A DNA stretch of 17,088 nucleotides. It comes from Sulfuritalea sp. Lineage in GTDB: Bacteria; Pseudomonadota; Gammaproteobacteria; Burkholderiales; Rhodocyclaceae. The stretch covers positions 1 through 17,088 of the forward strand of contig JAIPCS010000053.1 in the NCBI GenBank assembly GCA_021738105.1, written 5' to 3'. Below the pieces are notes generated by a model that saw nothing but the letters and a program-made list of their open reading frames with translations, had not been told where the DNA came from and searched no databases. Each line of letters opens with the position of its first letter. Within the stretch, counting starts at the first letter, position 1. The position numbers and the translations under genes are program-made. Positions 1 through 7,389 of this stretch are shown here, one piece after another.

Positions 1-869
1 CCCATCGAGGGCATGATTTCGGCCAGTTGCAAGGTTGGCTCGTCAGCTTTTTCCATCGGCTTCGCGGGAGATTTGGTCTGGGTCTTTTGGGCGACTGACG
101 GAGTCGCTGTGTCCGAGCGCACTGCGGCTTGCCGGTCCGCGTGTTTCGATGAAGATCCCATCGCTTCCGAGTTTGCTGCAGACGGTATTTTCACGTCCTT
201 GATGTTCGCAGTGGCCAATTCTGCTGGGCGGTCGCTTGTCTCGTTGACAGAAGCGGGAGCCTTGGTGACGCGAGGTTCAATCCTCGCTGCTTGGTCCGCA
301 GACGGGCCTGCTTGCCTCTCGATGAGTTGATCCGCGATCGTCTCTGTTGGTTCAGCAGCCGGTTTCGACGAGGCCGATTTGCCTCGACTTGCGGTAGCGG
401 TTCCGGCAGCTTTGCGTCGACGGAACAACCACAAGGCCACCAGACTCGCCGCCGCGATATTGGCAACCAACAGGCGCGTGCCGGAATCAAGTCCTTTGTT
501 TTCCGGGGATTCCGCAGGTGTAGCGGCGACGGTTTTTTCCGCCGTCCGGTTTGGCATGCTCATGATCCGGCGGCCTATTGCACTGATTTCCACTTCAAGC
601 AATTGCAATCTGTCGAGCACAGAGCGTACCGTTTCTGCTTCTTCGCCTCTCGCCAGCGCCACTCGCCATTCGATGCGCAATACTGAGCGCTCATCCTCTG
701 AGACTCGGCCAAGTCTCCGGATATCAAGCCGATCACTGCTTTGCAATTCGAGATCAAATCCGGTTTCGGCGACCGCATGCACAGGCAATAGCGCCGTCGC
801 AATCAGGACGGCGCATACGCTGCCGAAGCATGTTCGGCGATATGTTTTCAGGCGGGCAATCTTTGACAT
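1..869 (-). CDS. Partial secreted/membrane-anchored protein, possibly FimV-like (C-terminus beyond the left edge)
   Basis: An open frame runs without a stop from ATG at 869 to the window edge, giving 289 residues of an incomplete protein. The start is MSKIARLKTY, followed by a basic and hydrophobic stretch ending VHAVA, which looks like a signal peptide cleaved near residue 34. Residues 35-105 form a small charged domain. A second hydrophobic segment at about 132-149 (LLVANIAAASLVALWLF) is followed directly by RRRK, so it should be a membrane anchor with a cytoplasmic tail. Residues 150-270 are Ala/Ser/Lys/Pro-rich and probably disordered. The last visible residues (TLQLAEIMPSM) resemble the start of the short C-terminal helical domain of FimV-type proteins; that is recollection of the family and not proof. 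The gene is divergent from the GST gene. Function is unknown. Confidence 0.6.
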   Translation of the reverse strand, partial: MSKIARLKTYRRTCFGSVCAVLIATALLPVHAVAETGFDLELQSSDRLDIRRLGRVSEDERSVLRIEWRVALARGEEAETVRSVLDRLQLLEVEISAIGRRIMSMPNRTAEKTVAATPAESPENKGLDSGTRLLVANIAAASLVALWLFRRRKAAGTATASRGKSASSKPAAEPTETIADQLIERQAGPSADQAARIEPRVTKAPASVNETSDRPAELATANIKDVKIPSAANSEAMGSSSKHADRQAAVRSDTATPSVAQKTQTKSPAKPMEKADEPTLQLAEIMPSM

Positions 870-1038
870 TGAATGGGTCAACGCTATAGTCCTGTCATTC
901 TATTCCCGGCACTGGATGGGAGCTTGTTTCGAGCAGGACCGGTCAACTCCCCCAATTGCTGTTTTCTGTATCTGGATACAAAACTGCAAAGCGGGTAATT
1001 GGCCGTATTCCCAATCACTGATCGCCTATACGCAAGTC

Positions 1039-1683
1039 ATGAAACTTTATAGCTATTTTCGAAGCTCCGCCAGTTTTCGTGTGCGCATTGCCTTGGCGCT
1101 CAAGGGACTCAACTACGATTACCTGGCAGTGCATCTGGTGAAGGGAGGCGGAGAACAGTTTGCCACCGCATTCAAGTCCTTGAATTCTGCTGCACTGGTT
1201 CCGGTGCTCGATGATGACGGAACAATTTTGACCCAGTCGCTCGCAATTGTGGAATATCTCGACGAGACGCATCCGCAAGTTCCTCTACTGCCGTCCGATG
1301 CTGCGGGCCGCGCGCGCGCGCGTTCAATAGCACTGGCCATTGCGTGCGAGATTCATCCGCTCAACAATCTGCGCGTGCTGACATATCTGAGCAAGACTCT
1401 GGGGATATCGGACGAGCAAAAGAATACCTGGTATCGCCATTGGGTTGAAACCGGGCTAGCGGCTGTGGAGTCCATGCTTCGCGACAATGTGGATACCGGC
1501 ATGTATTGTCATGGAGACACACCCGGCCTGGCGGATATCTGCCTGATACCTCAAATCTTCAATGCGCAGCGCTTCAATTCACGACTGGATCACGTACCAA
1601 CGATCATGCGCATCCATGAGACCTGCATGCGGCTGCCCGCTTTTGCCGATAGCGTTCCGCTCAATCAGCCGGACGCAGAATAG
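1039..1683 (+). CDS. maiA: Zeta-class glutathione transferase, maleylacetoacetate (or maleylpyruvate) isomerase type
   Basis: The 214-residue protein matches the usual length of MaiA. Family members use glutathione to isomerise the cis double bond of maleylacetoacetate (homogentisate route) or maleylpyruvate (gentisate route). The N-terminal thioredoxin-like domain (residues 1 to about 82) carries SSASFRVRIALALKG, the zeta-class SSxxxRVR motif with the active-site serine. LVPVLDDDG and TQSLAIVEYLDE form the glutathione-binding part. The remainder is the all-helical C-terminal domain with GDTPGLADICLIPQ. ATG at 1039 is chosen because MKLYSYFRSSAS is the family N-terminus; the frame stays open far upstream but that part has no family character. 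No clear Shine-Dalgarno is seen. No homogentisate or gentisate genes are adjacent, so the exact substrate is open. Confidence 0.85.
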   Translation: MKLYSYFRSSASFRVRIALALKGLNYDYLAVHLVKGGGEQFATAFKSLNSAALVPVLDDDGTILTQSLAIVEYLDETHPQVPLLPSDAAGRARARSIALAIACEIHPLNNLRVLTYLSKTLGISDEQKNTWYRHWVETGLAAVESMLRDNVDTGMYCHGDTPGLADICLIPQIFNAQRFNSRLDHVPTIMRIHETCMRLPAFADSVPLNQPDAE

Positions 1684-2572
1684 TCGCTCGGGAAGCCGTG
1701 ACACGCGCCTGACGCAACCCCAGCCATTCATTGCCGGCGAGTGCAAGAATTACCATCGCACCGCCGATCAGAACATTGGAGCCCGGTTGCTCACCAGCTC
1801 CGAGCCAGGCCAATCCGATACCGAAGATGATTTCGAGCAGCGCCAACAAGGAAACTTCGGGCGCGCTCAGACTGCGCGCCGCGATAATCGCCAGAGAGCA
1901 TGGAACTGCAAGCTGAAACATGCCCAGCCCCGCCAAGAGGGCGATGTCGTGATTGCTGGCTGATAGAGGCCAGGCCAGTGGGAGGGTGGCCAGGCTGGAG
2001 ATGCCGGCACCGATCAGTATCGCCGGCACCATGTCCGAATCGCCGGACTGCTTGACCAGTGTCCAGTTGACAGCTGCAGCAAAGGGCACGCAAAGCGCGA
2101 CCAGCAGGCCACTTACGCTCCCCGCCTCAGATAGTTGTCCGCCGAATATGCCGGCGATGCCGATGCCAGCCAGAAAAATTGCCCACCAGGTCCGTTGCGG
2201 CAATGAGTGACCGCCCGCGATGCGCGCGACCAACGCAGTCAGAAGCGGTGCGATGGCCATGGTGACCAGTACATTGGCAACCGTTGTCAGCGTCAGCGCA
2301 ATCATGAATGCCGTGAACATGATCGACCAGCAAATGCCCGAGGCCCACAAGCGCGGGCCCGCGGCAAACATGCGGCGTATCAGTCCAGGTCCGCGCCACA
2401 AACGCAGAATCAGGCCGAGCGACAGCAAAGTGAAGAAGCTGCGCCAAAACGTAATTTCGAGGCTTTGCGCACTATCGAGGTGGCGTGTCACCACGCCGGC
2501 GGTCGACCATAGAAAGCTGGCGAGCACCATCAACATCAAAGCGGCAACACGGCTGTGAATGGCGAGCACCAT
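1661..2572 (-). CDS. EamA-family (DMT superfamily) inner-membrane transporter
   Basis: This is a 303-residue, very hydrophobic protein with about ten predicted membrane helices in two repeated halves, the layout of the EamA / drug-metabolite transporter family. The first helix is AALMLMVLASFLWSTAGVVTRH, with the typical W-x-x-G of EamA domains, and FWRSFF follows. The second half includes VSLLALLEIIFGIGLAWLGAGE, matching the conserved end of the second EamA domain. Family members export amino acids or other metabolites; the substrate cannot be read from the sequence. ATG at 2572 is chosen because it directly precedes the first helix and lies 11 bp after the msrA stop. The frame extends further upstream but only as the opposite reading of msrA. 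The 3' end overlaps the convergent maiA gene by 23 bp. Confidence 0.85.
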   Translation of the reverse strand: MVLAIHSRVAALMLMVLASFLWSTAGVVTRHLDSAQSLEITFWRSFFTLLSLGLILRLWRGPGLIRRMFAAGPRLWASGICWSIMFTAFMIALTLTTVANVLVTMAIAPLLTALVARIAGGHSLPQRTWWAIFLAGIGIAGIFGGQLSEAGSVSGLLVALCVPFAAAVNWTLVKQSGDSDMVPAILIGAGISSLATLPLAWPLSASNHDIALLAGLGMFQLAVPCSLAIIAARSLSAPEVSLLALLEIIFGIGLAWLGAGEQPGSNVLIGGAMVILALAGNEWLGLRQARVTASRATILRPAD

Positions 2573-2583
2573 CGATCCCAGAA

Positions 2584-3156
2584 CTAGGTCTTTAGTCGTC
2601 CGGCGAAAAGCTTGCGCAGTTTCGCCGCCTTTGGCGCCACCACGACCCGACAGTATCCCTGCTCGGGGTTGTTGGCGAAATAGCTTTGGTGTCCCGCCTC
2701 GGCGCGCCAAAAAGTCGGCGCTGGCAATACGGCGGTGACGATGGGATTTGGCCAGTATTTCGTCTCCGTCAGCTCCTTGATCAACGCTTTGGCGATCGCC
2801 TCCTGTTCTGCGGAGTGAGTGAATATCACCGAGCGGTATTGAGTACCGACATCGTTGCCCTGTTGATTGAGCGTGGTCGGGTCATGAATCGCGAAGAAAG
2901 CCTGCAGCAGTGTTCGATAGTCAATCACTTTCGGGTCGAAGCGCACCTCGACCACCTCGGCGTGACCTGAATCCCCGCTGCACACACTGTGGTAGTCAGG
3001 ATGCTGCATATGGCCGCCGGCATAGCCGGACACCACCGACTCGATACCGGACAATTGAACAAAAGCGGCTTCAAGGCACCAGAAGCAACCGCCGCCGAGG
3101 GTAGCTACTTCGGTCGCAAGTGTGCCTACGGATTCATTGGAGTCAGAGGGGGTCAT
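2584..3156 (-). CDS. msrA: Peptide-methionine (S)-S-oxide reductase MsrA
   Basis: A 190-residue cytoplasmic repair enzyme that reduces the S-epimer of methionine sulfoxide in proteins, using thioredoxin for turnover. The hallmark GGCFWCLE lies at residues 22-29, with catalytic Cys24. GYAGG, the SGDSGHAEVVEV block, HDPTTLNQQGNDVGTQYRS and FWRAEAGHQ follow in family order. Cys169 in GYC is a likely resolving cysteine. The usual AEDYHQ reads AEAGHQ here. The start at 3156 is supported by GGGAG seven bases upstream and by a 4-bp ATGA overlap with the methyltransferase stop, so the two genes are probably translationally coupled. Nucleotides 2709-2734 carry a near-identical copy of a repeat that is otherwise intergenic (see findings). 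Confidence 0.95.
   Translation of the reverse strand: MTPSDSNESVGTLATEVATLGGGCFWCLEAAFVQLSGIESVVSGYAGGHMQHPDYHSVCSGDSGHAEVVEVRFDPKVIDYRTLLQAFFAIHDPTTLNQQGNDVGTQYRSVIFTHSAEQEAIAKALIKELTETKYWPNPIVTAVLPAPTFWRAEAGHQSYFANNPEQGYCRVVVAPKAAKLRKLFAGRLKT
2709..2734 (+). repeat. Repeat copy A, inside msrA (antisense)
   Basis: AAAAAGTCGGCGCTGGC followed by AATACGGCG. Over 23 positions it differs from copy B at one base only. It reads on the plus strand while msrA is on the minus strand, where it encodes the LPAPTFW part of a conserved MsrA segment. Confidence 0.6.
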
Positions 3157-3896
3157 TCGAATCTCCCGCAGCGAAGGGCCAGGGGCCAGATTATGGTCCT
3201 TCTTGATTCCGGGCGGGGCCAAACTTCGCTCAGTTGTGCTTGCAGGGCAACGCAGGGATCGACACCGGTTTCCCGGATGCAACGTTGTGTGGCCGACCAG
3301 GTGTGCAGATAGGCGAGCAGATCGGCCAGCGTCCATTCGAGACGGATTTCAAAATCAGGCGTGGCAATCTCGGCACAAGGGAAGGGCATCTCGCGGTAGC
3401 CAAGGTTCACCCAGCGGCGTTCCTCCGGCCAATAGCGACCTATGGTGTGCGTATGGAAATGACTGACAATCGCATTCAGGTCCGCATCAGCCTGAAGCAG
3501 CGAGTACGTCCACGCGGCAAACAGGCCTCCCGGTTTCAGCACCCGTCGAACTTCCGCGTAAAAATCCTCGGTACAAAACCAGTGCAAGGCCTGTGCGACG
3601 GTGATCAGATCGCAGCTGCGATCAGCCAAACCGCTTTCCTCGGCCGGCGCAGTCCGGTAACTGATATTTGGATGGGGCGGGGCTTGCGCCAACTGTTCGG
3701 CGGAGAGATCAGTGGCATGCACGCGCTGAAAATATTCCGTCAGCGCCGATGCGGCCTGACCGTTCCCGGTCGCGCAATCCCAAACCAGGTTGCGCGCGGG
3801 ACAAGCCTGTGCCAGCCAGACAAACAGCTCAGGCGGATAGGAGGGCCGCGCCCTCGCATATCCCGCCGCATGGCCGGAGAAGTGATCGGTGGGCAT
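3153..3896 (-). CDS. Class I SAM-dependent methyltransferase (methyltransferase 11 type)
   Basis: A 247-residue protein with a Rossmann-type SAM fold. Motif I is VWDCATGNGQAA at residues 38-49. The acidic end of strand 2 is HATDLSAEQL, DLITVAQALHWF is the motif II region, and EVRRVLKPGGLFAAW is motif III. The opening DHFSGHAAGYARARPSYP is typical of small-molecule methyltransferases of this subgroup; the substrate is unknown. ATG at 3896 gives this family-like N-terminus. A GTG at 3920, six bases after the thiolase stop, is the alternative and would add eight residues. The stop overlaps the msrA start (ATGA). Its place behind the thiolase suggests co-transcription with the paa genes, without evidence for a role in that pathway. 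Confidence 0.8.
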   Translation of the reverse strand: MPTDHFSGHAAGYARARPSYPPELFVWLAQACPARNLVWDCATGNGQAASALTEYFQRVHATDLSAEQLAQAPPHPNISYRTAPAEESGLADRSCDLITVAQALHWFCTEDFYAEVRRVLKPGGLFAAWTYSLLQADADLNAIVSHFHTHTIGRYWPEERRWVNLGYREMPFPCAEIATPDFEIRLEWTLADLLAYLHTWSATQRCIRETGVDPCVALQAQLSEVWPRPESRRTIIWPLALRCGRFE

Positions 3897-3926
3897 CAAT
3901 GCCGGCACATCAGCCAGCACCGAATA

Positions 3927-5135
3927 TCAAACGCGTTCGATGATGATTGCAATACCTTGCCCGACACCGATGCACATGGTGCATAACGCATAGCGCCCGT
4001 TCGTGCGATGCAGTTGGTACATTGCGGTCGTCACCAGACGCGCGCCGCTCATTCCCAGCGGATGGCCGATCGCAATCGCGCCGCCATTGGGGTTGACCCG
4101 AGCATCGTCGTCGGCCAGGCCAAGCTCGCGGGTCACTGCCAAACCCTGTGCCGCGAAAGCTTCGTTGAGCTCGATGACATCCATCTGATCAAGACGCAGG
4201 CCCGTGAGTGCCAGCAGTTTTTTTACAGCTGGTGCCGGGCCAAAACCCATGATGCGGGGAGCGACACCGGCGGTGGCCATCGCCACCACGCGCGCGCGCG
4301 GCGTCAAGCCGTAGTGCTTCGCAGCATCGGCCGAAGCGATCAGCAGCGCACAGGCGCCGTCATTCACACCTGAGGCGTTGCCTGCGGTGACGGTAAGTTC
4401 GGGACCGTTGATCCCTTTCAGCTTGCCCAGCTGTTCCAGCGTAGTGTCGGGGCGTGGATGTTCGTCGGTGTCGAATATCTTAGGATCGCCCTTTCTTTGC
4501 GGGATTTCGACGGGGTCGATTTCGTCCTTGAAAAAGCCTGCGGCCTGAGCCGCTGCCCAGCGCTGCTGGGAGCGCAAGGCAAAGGCATCCTGATCGGCGC
4601 GCCCTATACTGAATTCGGACGCAACGTTGTCGGCCGTCTCGGGCATCGAGTCCACACCATACTGTTGCCTCATCAGTTTATTGACAAAGCGCCAGCCGAT
4701 GGTGGTGTCATATACCGCATTGCTGCGCGAAAAGGTGGTTTCGGCTTTTGGCATGACGAAGGGTGCGCGGCTCATGCTTTCAACGCCACCGGCAATCATC
4801 AGCGATGCTTCTCCGGCTTTTATCGCACGTGCGGCGGTGCCCACCGCATCCATGCCCGAACCGCACAGACGATTGATGGTCGTTCCCGGCACACTGACGG
4901 GGAGACCTGCCAACAGGCCGGCCATGCGTGCCACGTTGCGATTGTCTTCGCCCGCCTGATTGGCACATCCGTAGATGATGTCCTCGATGTGCCCCCAGTC
5001 GACCTTGTCATTGCGTGCAATAAGCGTCTTGATCGGCAGTGCCGCCAGGTCATCGGTGCGCACACCGGACAAGCTGCCGCCATAGCGTCCGATGGGTGTT
5101 CGTGAGGCATCACAGATAAATGCTTGCTCGCTCAT
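3927..5135 (-). CDS. paaJ: 3-oxoadipyl-CoA / 3-oxo-5,6-dehydrosuberyl-CoA thiolase
   Basis: A 402-residue thiolase of the PcaF/PaaJ type. In phenylacetate breakdown it cleaves 3-oxo-5,6-dehydrosuberyl-CoA and then 3-oxoadipyl-CoA, giving acetyl-CoA and succinyl-CoA. The acyl-accepting Cys91 lies in [11 protein letters not shown], the catalytic His358 in [16 protein letters not shown], and the second active Cys388 in [10 protein letters not shown]. Full length agrees with the family, and the N-terminus ([17 protein letters not shown]) is typical of PcaF. The start codon overlaps the paaI stop by 4 bp (ATGA). Sequence alone does not separate a thiolase dedicated to phenylacetate from one used in the protocatechuate beta-ketoadipate route; the paaG-paaI context favours the former. 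Confidence 0.92.
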   Translation of the reverse strand: MSEQAFICDASRTPIGRYGGSLSGVRTDDLAALPIKTLIARNDKVDWGHIEDIIYGCANQAGEDNRNVARMAGLLAGLPVSVPGTTINRLCGSGMDAVGTAARAIKAGEASLMIAGGVESMSRAPFVMPKAETTFSRSNAVYDTTIGWRFVNKLMRQQYGVDSMPETADNVASEFSIGRADQDAFALRSQQRWAAAQAAGFFKDEIDPVEIPQRKGDPKIFDTDEHPRPDTTLEQLGKLKGINGPELTVTAGNASGVNDGACALLIASADAAKHYGLTPRARVVAMATAGVAPRIMGFGPAPAVKKLLALTGLRLDQMDVIELNEAFAAQGLAVTRELGLADDDARVNPNGGAIAIGHPLGMSGARLVTTAMYQLHRTNGRYALCTMCIGVGQGIAIIIERV

Positions 5136-5578
5136 GCAGATTCACTTTCGTCGAAAAAATGACCCTTTATTCGGGTGGAACGGCCACGAAACACGGCGAT
5201 GGTCTTGCCGTTCTGGTTCGTAACTTCGATGTCGTAAATTCCGGTGCGGCCACCCTGGTGACGAGCACTGCCGACGGCCGTGAGTGTATCGTCAAGATGG
5301 GCCGGTGCGACAAAATTGATGTCAACGCCGGCAGCTACCGCGCGATGGTTAAAGCTGTTGCAGGCATAGGCGAAGTTGGTGTCGGCCAGCGCAAATATGA
5401 AGCCGCCGTGGCAAATGCCGTGTCCGTTCACCATGTCCGGGCGCACCTTCATCGTTACCATGGCGCCGCCCGGTGTGGTTTGGTCGATGACGATGCCAAG
5501 TCCCTGTGCGGCGTGGTCGTCCGGCCACATTGTTGCCGTGCATCGCTCGGCGATCTGTTGGGGTGTCAGCGCCATCAT
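5132..5578 (-). CDS. paaI: Hotdog-fold acyl-CoA thioesterase PaaI
   Basis: A 148-residue hotdog thioesterase. PaaI hydrolyses hydroxyphenylacetyl-CoA and related CoA esters, freeing CoA trapped by dead-end intermediates of the ring-epoxide route. The family signature HGGFIFALADTNFAYACN is present, including the catalytic Asp of LAD, preceded by VRPDMVNGHGICHGG. The C-terminal GRSTRIKG is also typical. The tandem ATGATG at 5578 overlaps the paaG stop (ATGA), and the second ATG at 5575 is equally possible. The longer frame to 5665 is only the opposite reading of paaG. The stop overlaps the thiolase start. Confidence 0.93.
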   Translation of the reverse strand: MMALTPQQIAERCTATMWPDDHAAQGLGIVIDQTTPGGAMVTMKVRPDMVNGHGICHGGFIFALADTNFAYACNSFNHRAVAAGVDINFVAPAHLDDTLTAVGSARHQGGRTGIYDIEVTNQNGKTIAVFRGRSTRIKGHFFDESESA

Positions 5579-6363
5579 TCGCCCTTGAATACGGGTTTGC
5601 GCTTTTCCATGAACGCAGCAACGCCCTCGCGATAGTCGTGACCAAACCCCAGTTCCTGCTGGCAAATGCGTTCCAGTTCGAGTTGCTGTTCCAGGGTGTT
5701 TCCGCTGCTGGCATAAATTGCCTGTTTGGTACGGGCCATGCCCTTGGTTGGCGCGGTACTGAAGTGAACCGCGAGTTTGTCGGCCTCGGCCATCAGCATG
5801 TCATCATCCATGCATTTCCAGATCAGCCCCCAGGCTTCGGCCTGTTCGGCAGTGAGTTTGTCGCCGAGCATCGCCAAACCCATGGCGCGCGCGGTACCGA
5901 CTAGACGCGGCAGGGCCCAGGTTCCACCGGCATCGGGAACCAGTCCGAGTTTGCAAAACGCTTGTATGAACGAAGCGGAGCGGGCCGCAAGAACGATATC
6001 GCAGGCCAGTGCGATGCTTGCCCCGGCTCCGGCAGCGACACCATTGACTGCGCAGATCACCGGAATTTCCAGCGCCCGCAGGCTCAAGATCAGGGGCTTG
6101 TAGAAAGTCTCGATGCTGTAGCCGAGATCGACGGCTTCGCCACCCGCCGAGACATCACGATCTGCCAAATCCTGCCCGGCGCAGAATCCGCGTCCGGCAC
6201 CTGTCAGCAGCAGAACCCGCGCAGACTCGTCGCGTGTTCTTGCCAGCGCCTCACGCAGTTCAAGATGCATCTCGCCATTGAAACTATTGAGCCGATCCGG
6301 GCGGTTGAGGGTGATGCGGGCTATCCCGCCATCAAGCGAAAACAGTATGTGCTGATAGGTCAT
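5575..6363 (-). CDS. paaG: 1,2-epoxyphenylacetyl-CoA isomerase PaaG (enoyl-CoA hydratase/isomerase family)
   Basis: A 262-residue crotonase-fold enzyme. PaaG converts ring-1,2-epoxyphenylacetyl-CoA to the oxepin form and also shifts a double bond in the later linear intermediate. The oxyanion-hole segments are GFCAGQDL (about 59-66) and NGVAAGAGASIALACD (about 107-122). GLVPDAGGTWALPRLVG holds Asp144, the position of the PaaG catalytic aspartate. The N-terminus (ITLNRPDRLNSFN) and C-terminus (REGVAAFMEKRKPVFKG) are complete and typical. GGAG lies eight bases before the ATG at 6363. The gene begins 21 bp after the PaaA-like gene and overlaps paaI by 4 bp, so all are probably one transcript. 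Confidence 0.92.
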   Translation of the reverse strand: MTYQHILFSLDGGIARITLNRPDRLNSFNGEMHLELREALARTRDESARVLLLTGAGRGFCAGQDLADRDVSAGGEAVDLGYSIETFYKPLILSLRALEIPVICAVNGVAAGAGASIALACDIVLAARSASFIQAFCKLGLVPDAGGTWALPRLVGTARAMGLAMLGDKLTAEQAEAWGLIWKCMDDDMLMAEADKLAVHFSTAPTKGMARTKQAIYASSGNTLEQQLELERICQQELGFGHDYREGVAAFMEKRKPVFKGE

Positions 6364-6384
6364 TGACGGAACTCCGGCGGATAT

Positions 6385-7179
6385 TTAGCTGACGACATTC
6401 AATTTGAGGCGCTTGAGCGCTGCCGTGGAACGTGCTTTCCAGTCGGCCAGCATTTCGGTGCTGCTGCGACGACGCAAGCCAAACTGGGAATAAGTGGTTG
6501 CGTGTTCCGAGTCCACCCGGCCAAAGGTGGCGGCGACGCGGGGATACCAGTAATTTACGGCTGCCTGTACGGCTATGCTGTTGCCGCAGCGATCGATGGC
6601 TTGGGCGACGCCGCTCTCACCCAGTCGGGCGTGTTCGCTTTCACGAGGCAAAATCTGGGCAATGGTGTCGGCCAGCGGAATATAGGAGCACTCTGTCATC
6701 TCCGCGAGCTGTATTGAGGTTGCCGCGCCCATCAGCATGTTGAAAACGACAGCATCCTCCCATCCTTCCAACGGATAGTGGAAGACGTTGAGTCGCTTGT
6801 CTCCGCCGATACGGCGGGTGCCAAGATCAATCTGGCGGTCAAGTCTCGAATCCCAGGCATGGGAACGCACATAGAGCAGGGGATTGACGCCAAACGGCTC
6901 GAGTAGCGCTAAGGCCAGCTCGGCGTGTACATATTTTTCGGTCACGATTTTGGCGGCGACAATCTTCTCTCTCAAGCCCGGCCCGCGGTTGATGAACGGA
7001 CAGAAGCCGGCCGCACCGGCAAGCTCCGAATCGACAAAAACCACCACCAGCCTCATCAGCTCGTTGCGATAGTTCGTCGGTACCGATACGCCGGCACAGC
7101 GCAACTGATCGCCCTCCGGGGCTTCGATCCTGTTACCGGTCGCGATGAGATCGAGAAAACCCTTGTCTTGTTTTTGCAT
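6385..7179 (-). CDS. PaaA-like ferritin-fold protein with an altered di-iron site
   Basis: A 264-residue homologue of PaaA, the catalytic subunit of the phenylacetyl-CoA epoxidase. Segments that align by eye with E. coli PaaA (recalled, not computed) are NYRNELMRLVVVFVDSELAG, AAKIVTEKYVHAELALALL, FHYPLEGWEDAVVFN, PRESEHARLGE and VNYWYPRVAATFG. Of the six PaaA iron ligands, the equivalents of Glu42, His75, Glu155 and His158 appear as Glu52, His85, Glu180 and His183. The Glu72 position reads Lys82 (a Glu sits one residue earlier), and the Asp126 position reads Gly151. The protein also ends about 75 residues short of E. coli PaaA. ATG at 7179 has GGAG upstream; a longer frame to 7254 would need a TTG start. 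It is the first gene of the minus-strand paa unit and has no PaaB, C, D or E beside it. It may be a variant oxygenase, a regulatory or structural paralogue, or inactive. Confidence 0.75.
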   Translation of the reverse strand: MQKQDKGFLDLIATGNRIEAPEGDQLRCAGVSVPTNYRNELMRLVVVFVDSELAGAAGFCPFINRGPGLREKIVAAKIVTEKYVHAELALALLEPFGVNPLLYVRSHAWDSRLDRQIDLGTRRIGGDKRLNVFHYPLEGWEDAVVFNMLMGAATSIQLAEMTECSYIPLADTIAQILPRESEHARLGESGVAQAIDRCGNSIAVQAAVNYWYPRVAATFGRVDSEHATTYSQFGLRRRSSTEMLADWKARSTAALKRLKLNVVS

Positions 7180-7389
7180 GACTCGCTCCACAATGTGTGT
7201 GCCTTTACTCCGGTGCTCTTCCTGACTATAAAAGGATTTTGCGGCGGGCGGCAAAGAGATACAATGTATGCAACATGAAATATTGAAATAGTATCAAATT
7301 AATTATGACACAAAAAGTCCCGGCAAGGTACAATAAAAATGTATCACGTTATCGCTCACCCAGTTAGAGACGTCTGAAGGAATGGCATC
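7180..7389. promoter_or_regulatory. Divergent control region between the two paa units
   Basis: This AT-richer 210-bp region separates the PaaA-like and flavodoxin start codons and must hold promoters for both. A perfect 11-bp palindrome ATACAATGTAT lies at 7259-7269. A looser inverted pair (GTACAAT at 7328-7334 and ATGTATC at 7339-7345) sits closer to the flavodoxin gene. TTGAAATAGTATCAA at 7283-7297 is an imperfect palindrome. These resemble operators for a TetR- or GntR-type repressor such as PaaR or PaaX, but no regulator gene is in the window and I do not recognise a known consensus. Confidence 0.4.
7283..7310 (+). promoter_or_regulatory. Candidate sigma70-type promoter for the flavodoxin-paaN-paaY unit
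   Basis: TTGAAA at 7283-7288 is followed after 16 bases by TATGAC at 7305-7310. The match to consensus is moderate. The -35 lies inside the imperfect palindrome at 7283-7297, so a bound repressor would block it. It leaves an untranslated leader of roughly 70 bases. The call rests on pattern only. Confidence 0.3.

Noticed and set aside
379..1038. Plus-strand open frame continuing upstream of maiA
   Set aside because: It runs antisense to the signal-peptide protein and has no family character; MKLYSYFRSSAS at 1039 is the standard GST N-terminus.
1308..1322. Alternating CG tract in maiA (a similar one near 4290 in the thiolase)
   Set aside because: It is explained by Arg-Ala coding in GC-rich DNA and shows no sign of regulatory use.
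3234..3986. 250-residue plus-strand frame opposite the methyltransferase
   Set aside because: The minus strand carries clear SAM-binding motifs and fits the operon; the plus frame has none.
7180..7254. N-terminal extension of the PaaA-like protein
   Set aside because: It would need a TTG start and adds 25 residues without homology, while ATG 7179 has a good Shine-Dalgarno.
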